Source: Cliona cf. orientalis | Lineage: Eukaryota; Porifera; Demospongiae; Clionaida; Clionaidae | DNA length: 64,000 nt | Reading direction: 5' to 3' | Assembly: GCA_963930775.1 (NCBI GenBank) | Contig: OZ005692.1 | Location: 3,768,135-3,832,134, forward strand | In this document: one piece after another, positions 57,276 through 64,000 of the stretch | Layout: each line of letters starts with the position of its first letter | Numbering within the stretch: position 1 is the first letter of the stretch | Made by a program: the position numbers and the translations under genes | Notes under the pieces: generated by a model | The model's database searches: none | Told to the model about the DNA's origin: nothing | What the model saw: only the letters and a program-made list of their open reading frames with translations

Positions 57276-57392
<117 letters not shown>

Positions 57393-57625
57393 TTGAGAAA
57401 GGAGAAAAATATCATTATTAACTTTTGGTGCCTTGCTGTTTATAGCTATTTATATTTTGTGGTCAAAAGTCATTTTCTGCTAAGCTGTCAAAAGACCAAG
57501 GTAGCTACAGGTCATCACCACCACCAAAGTATCAAGAAAGTACATTGATTATCTTAATAGCATGTAAGGCTAAGAATATACACTGCAAAAACAAGTGGGT
57601 TGTAGTAACCTAAATATGCATGCAT

Positions 57626-57811
57626 CACTGGACCAAAATTAAGATTTCCTACATGTTCTGCTTACCAAAACATGACATTTTCCTACATTTCCTACACATA
57701 TCCGGCAGAGGATATGGCGGAATTTCATGCAAATATACATGAAATGTTTAGAAAATCTTGCCCTATCCTACACATTTCCTACATGTAGGAAATCCAAATT
57801 TTTGTCTAGTG
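57626..57811 (+). mobile_element. MITE with CACTR-type ends, copy 2
   Basis: Starts CACTGGACCAAAATTAAGAT and ends with the inverse type (aaatttttgtctagtg). Both ends contain gatttcctacatg or its inverse. CAT flanks both sides, compatible with a 3-bp duplication but lying in gcatgcat repeats. Its opposite-orientation relative is 18,750-18,925. Confidence 0.7.
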
Positions 57812-58039
57812 CATGCATGCATGGGTTATCTCAGTCGCATGCAATTGTGATGTCTTACCAGTCCCATGACTCTTCACATAATGCTGGCTGATTATCAGAA
57901 GATTCTTGGTTGCAGCTAGTATTGTTGACTGCTAGTAGCTACTCGTTTATACCTTTCCTATAATGGTTACACTTCCCACAACTATACCAGTCCCATGACA
58001 CTTGATACAATGCAGACAAAATATCAGTAAATTCTCTGT

Positions 58040-58480
58040 TTACTTAATATTATTGTAACACTGTAAAAAACGATGAGTATACGCAGCCTTATTACTGGCT
58101 TAAAACTGTATTATATCATTAGATTAAGACTGGTTTCCGCTGGGCTTATACCTCTGTAGGTCGGTTGCTATATGTGCGTATTCGGGCTTAAGGATATCGT
58201 TTAAGCCTTGGCCGTATAAGCGCGCTTATCCATGTGATATACATTCAACTTATTCGGTCTTATACTAGGGCGAATAACGCTCTATACCAGATGTATACCA
58301 AAGCTTATACGCGTCGATTGCGCGCGCACGCATAAATGCAATTACGTAATGCATCCTATGCGGCCGGCCTATGCGCGTGCGGTTAGCGAGCTAGCCATGA
58401 GGAATGTACATTAACCGCACTAGCGAGCTGTACCACCAGCGCTATATATACGCACTTGATCAATGGCGTCACTATGATAT
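58040..58480. other. Cluster of cttatac/gtataag motifs
   Basis: gcttatacctc, gtataagcgcgcttatcc, acttattcggtcttatac, gcttatacgcg and related words recur in both orientations, next to GC-rich palindromic stretches (gcggccggcc, gcgcgcgcacgc). It has no coding frame and looks like a transposon subterminal region or a protein-binding array. Confidence 0.35.
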
Positions 58481-58606
58481 AATAATCATGTATATATATA
58501 TAGCATATAGCCATAAATGGTTAAACGGCCAAAATACACCAAATCAGTTTAAAAAACAACAATAGAATGTCCAGATGGCATTTGCTCATCAGATCTGCAG
58601 AATGAC

Positions 58607-58752
58607 ATGAGAGAGAGAGAGAGAGGGAATGGTGAAATAAGCGAGAGTGAAACGAGGGAGATAGAGGGAAAGAGATAGAGAGAGGGAAAGAGAGAGGGAA
58701 TGGTGAAATAAGCGAGAGTGAAACGAGGGAGATAGAGGGAAAGAGATAGAGA

Positions 58753-58806
<54 letters not shown>

Positions 58807-58880
58807 GAGAGAGAGAGGGAGGGAGAGAGAGAGAATGGTGAATGAGCGAGAGTGAAATGAGAAAGAGAGAGGATGGTGGG
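58607..58880 (+). repeat. GA-rich low-complexity tract
   Basis: Mixed gagaga and aggga repeats, including a duplicated block of about 75 bp (gggaatggtgaaataagcga ... gagatagagagagggaaaga). A 162-codon minus-strand frame of Ser/Leu/Pro across it is an artefact of the repeat. Confidence 0.92.
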
Positions 58881-58934
58881 GTAAGAGAGAGAGTGTATGA
58901 ATGGAAGGTCTGTATGCAATATGTTACTAGTTGC

Positions 58935-59393
58935 AATATCTACCTGTAGTGACCGACACATCAAGATTGGTGTTGGATGCAGTGCCTCGATCCAAGGTTT
59001 ATACTTCAAGCCTGATTAAGAAAAGATAGTCATTTATGAGACACATGATTATTCTATTAAATTTTATATACCTGAGTCAATCCAGAGGGCTTGAATAACA
59101 TCATAATTGCTACAAAGTCCTCGCCAGCTACAGTACATGTAGAGATTGGTAAAATTATGATGCTAGTAGCAATCATAATACTTGTTTAAATATACCTGAG
59201 TTTTTTTCCAGATTTCTTTTATACACTGAAACCAATTCAGATTGCCACAATGTCATACCTATAATATTTACATGATCATCATAGTGACAGCAGGTGTTGT
59301 ATACCCTCGCCAAACTGACCTACCTTCAACTAACATCATACTACAGGTGAAACCCTCGAACCAGGCTTGCACATTGCTGCCAAATATATATAC
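58935..59393 (-). CDS. Possible exons of an unidentified gene
   Basis: Short exon-like segments with GT/AG borders on the minus strand: about 59,393-59,325 (NVQAWFEGFTCSMMLVE), about 59,264-59,200 (MTLWQSELVSVYKRNLEKNS), about 59,133-59,078 and about 59,012-58,935 (KYKPWIEALHPTPILMCRS). The phase between the first two agrees; later joins have alternative solutions. I recognise no family. They lie downstream of the repeated exon-like unit at 59,481-59,984 and may belong to the same gene. Confidence 0.35.
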
Positions 59394-59419
59394 AGATGGG
59401 CCTACACTACATGATATGT

Positions 59420-60000
59420 AGATACCTATAGCAAGAAAAAAACAAGTGACAGCCTGGTAGTCACGTTATCAGCCACTTACAGGGTTAGCCTGGCACACGG
59501 TGTTGAAATCTTTACGATCCAACATGAGATACGCACCGGGAATCCAATCTGTTGAAAATAAAACTGTACGCTACATATATTATGTAGATACCTGAGCAAG
59601 AAATAAACAAGTGACAGTCTGGTATTCACATTATCAGCTACTTACAGGGTTAGCCTGGCACACGGTGTTTAAATCTTTACGATCCCACATGAGATACACA
59701 CCAGGAATCCAATCTGTTGAAAATAAAACTGTACGCGTAAGTGGCTGATAACGTGAATACCAGATTGTCACTCGTTTATTTCTTGCTCAGGTATCTACAT
59801 ATACGTAGCGTACAGTTTTATTTTCAACAGACTGGATTCCTGGTGCGTATCTCATATCGGATCGTAGAGGTTTAAACACCGTGTGCCAGGCTAACCCTGT
59901 AAGTGGCTGATAACGCAGGGTTAGCCTGGCACACGGTGTTTAAATCTCTACTATCCGACATGAGATACGCACCAGGAATCCAATCTGTTGAAAATAACGC
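59420..60000 (-). repeat. Four copies of a unit containing a 68-nt exon-like block
   Basis: The block at 59,481-59,548, 59,646-59,713, 59,917-59,984 (minus) and, inverted, 59,831-59,898 (plus) is always preceded by ttcaacag; the first three complete units are followed by gtaagt. In one frame all four read WIPG(A/V)YL ... NTVCQANP with only amino-acid substitutions, consistent with duplicated coding exons. The surrounding intron (gcaagaaataaacaagtgac, ctgtacgctac) is duplicated with it. I do not recognise the peptide. Confidence 0.6.
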
Positions 60001-60616
60001 TACGTATATAGTAGTTCCCTCGCTAAACACCGGCCGGAGAGATACCAGTCATGGTCGATCACAGAGACTCAGGGCCAGAACAGCCACCGACCTGGTCAGC
60101 TTTGTCCATGTCTACATGTCAGAAGGATTTAATTTGAATCCATGTAGTCACGTGTCGTATTGCACGTATTAATGGCCGGCCGGCATGGCAGCGCGCGCCG
60201 TGATCGTGACAAGACTGCAAAATTTGGCGCGAACTTGTGACCGCGAATCCTCGACCCGACAATGCTCATGATGCTCGAGGACAGATGATATGGGTGCCTC
60301 TAAAGGAGTCCGGCGAGAAGAGAGCGCGAAATAGTATCAAGCAGGGACCACTAAAGACAGGAGAACGAAGTTGAGCAAGTTTCACAATAATAATAATTAT
60401 GAGTAGTTCGGGAGCTTCAAGTGTGTAGCTATACAGTGGCTGTATGAGCATGTGTGCAGCATGCTTGTTGTATACCAATGTTAATTATTATGCCCCACCC
60501 ACCTACACAGGAAACTTGCAAGTGTACCAACCAAGTACGCTTCATGAAAGTTCTCTCCTAGCATGAAGTTTATTGTCAGAGTTATGTATTATATTCCTTG
60601 GCTACATGCATTAGTA
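60001..60616. other. No gene recognised
   Basis: Unique-looking sequence with a GC-rich patch (gccggccggcatggcagcgc) and short spurious frames on both strands. Confidence 0.45.
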
Positions 60617-63523
60617 CAGTGGCGTAGCTACGGTAGGGCCTGGTAGGGCCTAGGCCCTACCAACCTAAGCCACGCCCCCTACCGCTAGGTATATGCGATC
60701 GCGATGAGATCGCACGCGCCGCGCGCTAGTGCGCTCGGTTTACTGGCACGTGACGCTGTAGAACTTACATATACACAGCTTGAAGCTCGAAGATGGCTTC
60801 TGGGCAACAACTGACTCTCTTTCAGTGTGTGGACTCTCAAAATCCAGGTACAAAACGAGTCAAATTGACGTTAGAAGATGATCAAAGCAACAGTGACTGT
60901 GACGGAGATAGTAGTCCTGTTTCACTCCCTGAAACAGAGGATGAGTTGCTGTTGGACTCAGAAGGCTCACGTGAGGAATGTGAAACGTCATCACGCCATT
61001 CAGTACCCGGTAATCAAACTAACAATATTACAGTCAAGAACCCTACCGGTCCTACTACTCTCGTTATTAATAGCTCCCCATCTACTAGCTCTACTGCAAG
61101 AGTTCAGTCAACTTGCCCGAAAGTACCGGGTGATATTGCATCAACTCCTGCATTTCCTCCCGTACAACCTACAAATATTAAGTTCCCAGCTACTATTATT
61201 TCTGGAAAAGCTAGGGCATTTAACCCGACATGGTACAATATCTATCCATGGTTGGAGTACTCCACACAAAGAGATGCATGTTACTGTTACAGCTGTCGTC
61301 TATTTGGCTCTGGAGCTGGTTCCAAATGTGAGCAATCGTTTACAGTGGTGGGATTTAGGGATTGGAAGCATGCTACTGGCAAAGGTGGTGTGCTTTCAAA
61401 GCATGATAACAGCTGTGCTCACAGAAAATCTATTATTGCATGGAATCAGTACAAGATCAATTCACAACGTAAAACGTCAATCTCAGATCGTCTTGGAATG
61501 TGTAGGGCTGAACATGTTGCACAAAATCGGCACTATGTCAAAACACTTGCTGAAATTATCTTGTTGTGTAGTCATCAAGAGATTGCACTTCGTGGCCACA
61601 GGGAAGGAGAGGATTCAATCAATAGAGGGAATTTTTTAGAAATATTGAACCTTGTTGCAACGCATGATACAGTGATAAATGAGCGATTCAAGAATGGTCC
61701 AAAGAATGCAAAGTATACTTCTCCTGACATACAGAATACTCTTATAAATGTAATGGGTGGTATGGTGCAGGAGTTGATCTGTTCATCTGTTCGAAAGGCC
61801 AGTGCATATTCAATTCTTGCTGATGAGACGAAGGATTGTAGTAAAAAGGAGCAACTCGCAATTGTAGTGCGCTATGTTGATGTTGAAGCTGTAAAACTTT
61901 ATGAACATTTTGTTACTTATGTTGAGGCCACTGCTTTGGATGCTAATAGTCTTTCAGCATTTATCCTTGATGCTTTGAGAGAGAATGAGCTAGATCCTCA
62001 ATGCATCGTGAGTCAGGGATATGACGGTGCGTCGGTCATGAGCGGACGTTGTGCTGGAGTACAGCAGAAAATATGCGAGGTTGTTCCCCATGCTACCTAT
62101 GTGCACTGCTATGCTCACTGTCTCAATTTGGTTCTTGTAGACAGTACAAAATGTGTATCTGAAGCATCTGATTTCTTCTCTCTCATGGAAACCCTCTATA
62201 GTTTTTTGTCACGGAGCGTTACCCATGCTATTTTCCTCCAGAAGCAGTCTGAATTACAGCCAAACAAGCCACAAAGACAATTGCAGAGACTTTCAGATAC
62301 ACGTTGGTCTTGTAGGTACGTAGCAGTTGATGCTGTATGTAGTTCATTCGACTCTGTTTTAGCAACCCTAGAAGAGATAGCAAATGGAGAAGATAGATCA
62401 AGAGCTATTGAAGCTACTGGCATTTGGACACAGGTGCAAACATTTAAGTTCTTACTGTCACTAATTACATTCTGGCGAATATTATCTTGTACAAAGAGTC
62501 TATCTGATCAACTTCAGAGTAGAGAAATGGACCTAGCTAAAGCTGCGGATCTTGTTCTTGCTACAGTAAGCACTTTGAAAGAGTTTAGGAATGACAGTCA
62601 ATGGAATCATATCTATGAGTATGTCATAGAGGTTGCTGATCTGCATGGCATCAGTGAAGACCTTCCACGTCCTTGTCGCAGGAAACAGCCATATCAAAGA
62701 GACTTCAAGACGGCATTGTTTTAGAGTCCACTGGGGTGAGAGATGTATCACCTTCACTGTCTGAGCATTTTAAGACAACTCTTTATTTTCCAGTGTTAGA
62801 TGCTATGTTGTCCGAACTTGAGCGAAGATTTTCAGACAAAAATCTCATGTATATGAGAGCAGTTCAAGCTTGTGCCCCTCGATCACCTCTTTTTCTGGAA
62901 TCGGATCAACTAGCTCCTCTTGCAGACTCATATGGCCTTGACAGAACCAATCTAGACATGGAGTGTAAACTAGCTAAGCATACTTTGAAAGGGAAACAAC
63001 TAGATGAAGTTATCGATGTTCTTCATGAACTCTCTCCTTTAAGGGCAGCATTTCCCTTATTAGTGAAGTTAATTCAAATAGCTTTAACTATTGCCGTTAG
63101 TACTGCACACTGTGAACGATCTTTCTCTGCTCTTAAACGCATCAAGAGTTATCTACGATCTACCATGACACAACAACGGCTGGTCAACCTTGCGATCCTA
63201 TCAATTGAAAAGGAACTTTCACAGGGTCTTTCTCTTGACAATGTTGTAAACCAATTTGCTTCTCAGGACAAGAATAGAAGAATTATGTTGATGTAATTAA
63301 ATGTTTTAGAAATTTGCATACTGAGTGAGAATGTTACAGATTTATGGTTACAAATTATTTTATAATAACCAAAAAAAATTTTTTTCAACAGTCAGAAATG
63401 GTCCCAAAGTGGCTCTCGAAAGGTCCAAAATTCAAAATTTTTCTGGGGGAGCATGCCCCCAGACCCCCCTAGGATGTTGTGGTCACATGCCCTACCATTA
63501 TAGATATCCTGGCTACGCCACTG
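60617..63523 (+). mobile_element. hAT-superfamily transposon, nearly intact
   Basis: Short terminal inverted repeats CAGTGGCGTAGC and GCTACGCCACTG bound a 2,907-bp element. ATTAGTA directly precedes the left end and directly follows the right end: a 7-bp match where hAT elements usually make 8 bp. The ctaccggtaggg-like subterminal sequence is also partly mirrored (ggtagggcc near the left, gccctacca near the right). It encodes one transposase broken by a single frame change. Confidence 0.9.
60793..63296 (+). pseudogene. hAT transposase (TTF zinc finger / DUF4371 / dimerisation type), one frameshift
   Basis: The first frame, 60,793-62,724 (643 codons), starts MASGQQLTLFQCVD. It has a TTF-type zinc-binding region (DACYCYSCRLFG ... 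CAHRKS, about residues 155-220), then the DUF4371/RNase H-like core with ADETKD, SQGYDGASVMSG and HCYAHCLNLVL, as in ZMYM1-like hAT transposases. The second frame, 62,673-63,296, holds the C-terminal hAT dimerisation region (STAHCERSFSALKRIKSYLR). The switch between frames falls at about 62,690-62,700 with no splice signal, so one indel has inactivated an otherwise complete gene of about 830 residues. The host-gene homologue family ZMYM is the main alternative, but the terminal repeats favour a transposon. Confidence 0.9.
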
Positions 63524-64000
63524 ATTAGTAGTGATGATAGTGGCAAAATTATGCTAGTTATGACAAAATGTTGTGCTAAACATTCACAATGCATTGTGAA
63601 GGGTAGAGAGAACAAAGTTAGCATGTTCAGTTGACAATAGCAGACTCTATTGCTTGTCCGTGGAACAGCAAAATGCTACACCAAATATTACCCCCAAATA
63701 GCACCCGAGGTCGACGTCAGGAGGGGGGTGTGCAATCATCCGCCAGTGACATCTATGCATAGGCATCCTGTCGAGTCCTACAAAAAGAACATCATCATCC
63801 TTACTTAGTATTTTAAGTGGAGGCCTAGGGTTGTACTTCTTTATTTTTATACTGACTCGTATATGCAACACAGATCCTAGGGTGTGCTTTATTTTGAATT
63901 TATTTACGGAATGCTATTACATAATATGAATGTGCCTAGTATTACTAGCACTGTGGTTGGCTGAAACGGGTTTGGACAATAATCTTTGAACCTGTGTACG
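63524..64000. other. Right edge of window with a kinase-gene remnant
   Basis: See the remnant at about 63,673-63,765. Otherwise no gene or repeat is recognised. Confidence 0.4.
63673..63765 (+). pseudogene. Remnant of a kinase related to the transposon-borne kinase
   Basis: One frame reads KYYPQIAPEV, and another, shortly after, reads QSSASDIYA followed by a stop. The transposon-borne kinase has YYAEHHPHIAPEV and QSFASDVYSMG at the corresponding distance. At least one frame change and one stop are present. The fragment is short, so homology is likely but not certain. Confidence 0.45.

Noticed and set aside
58521-59009. 162-codon Ser/Leu/Pro-rich minus-strand frame
   Set aside because: It reads through the GA-rich low-complexity tract. 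Only a short splice-bounded part near 58,935-59,012 might be coding.
60793-63296. A domesticated ZMYM-type host gene
   Set aside because: Terminal inverted repeats and a flanking 7-bp duplication bracket it, and the frame is broken, which fits a recent transposon better.

Overview
The window is animal nuclear DNA. It is AT-rich, carries multi-exon genes with canonical GT/AG introns of about 40 to 1,200 bp, and is densely packed with DNA transposons and MITEs. A large intronless VLIG/GVIN-type GTPase gene, an animal tnp2-class transposase, a hAT element and a Ty3/gypsy element together suggest a marine invertebrate. A sponge is my best guess, but nothing here proves it.

Layout. (1) 1-15,463: exons of a TRP-like cation channel gene entering from the left edge. 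Its downstream intronic space holds a giant hierarchical tandem array (1,811-10,015 and 10,318-10,535) facing an inverted array (11,213-14,535). The pair is flanked by inverted copies of a dispersed repeat. (2) 15,464-19,124: non-coding DNA with at least five MITE or hairpin insertions. (3) 19,125-24,335: a decayed minus-strand Ty3/gypsy LTR retrotransposon. (4) 26,028-32,390 and 49,256-49,603: two halves of one minus-strand MACPF/VLIG-type GTPase gene. (5) 32,393-49,255: a 16.9-kb DNA transposon sitting inside that gene. (6) 49,604-60,616: mostly non-coding, with tandem repeats, a possible 3.4-kb element with long inverted arms, GA tracts and a cluster of repeated exon-like units. (7) 60,617-63,523: a nearly intact hAT element, followed by a kinase-gene remnant.

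Main result. The 16.9-kb element has 12-bp perfect terminal inverted repeats, a TA target duplication and subterminal arrays of CAAGGTTGT/ACAACCTTG-like motifs. It carries three intact spliced genes: an 11-exon tnp2-family transposase (877 codons, minus), a divergently transcribed 14-exon BEN-domain protein (479 codons, plus), and a two-exon protein kinase (347 codons, plus) with HND and DFN in place of HRD and DFG. Each spliced gene sums to a whole number of codons. Removing the element plus one TA copy reconnects the VLIG gene in frame across the break, which is strong sequence evidence that the insertion is real and fairly recent. I infer that the BEN protein may be the DNA-binding partner of the transposase, by analogy with TnpA/TnpD of plant En/Spm. 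The kinase is either a captured passenger or a third functional component.
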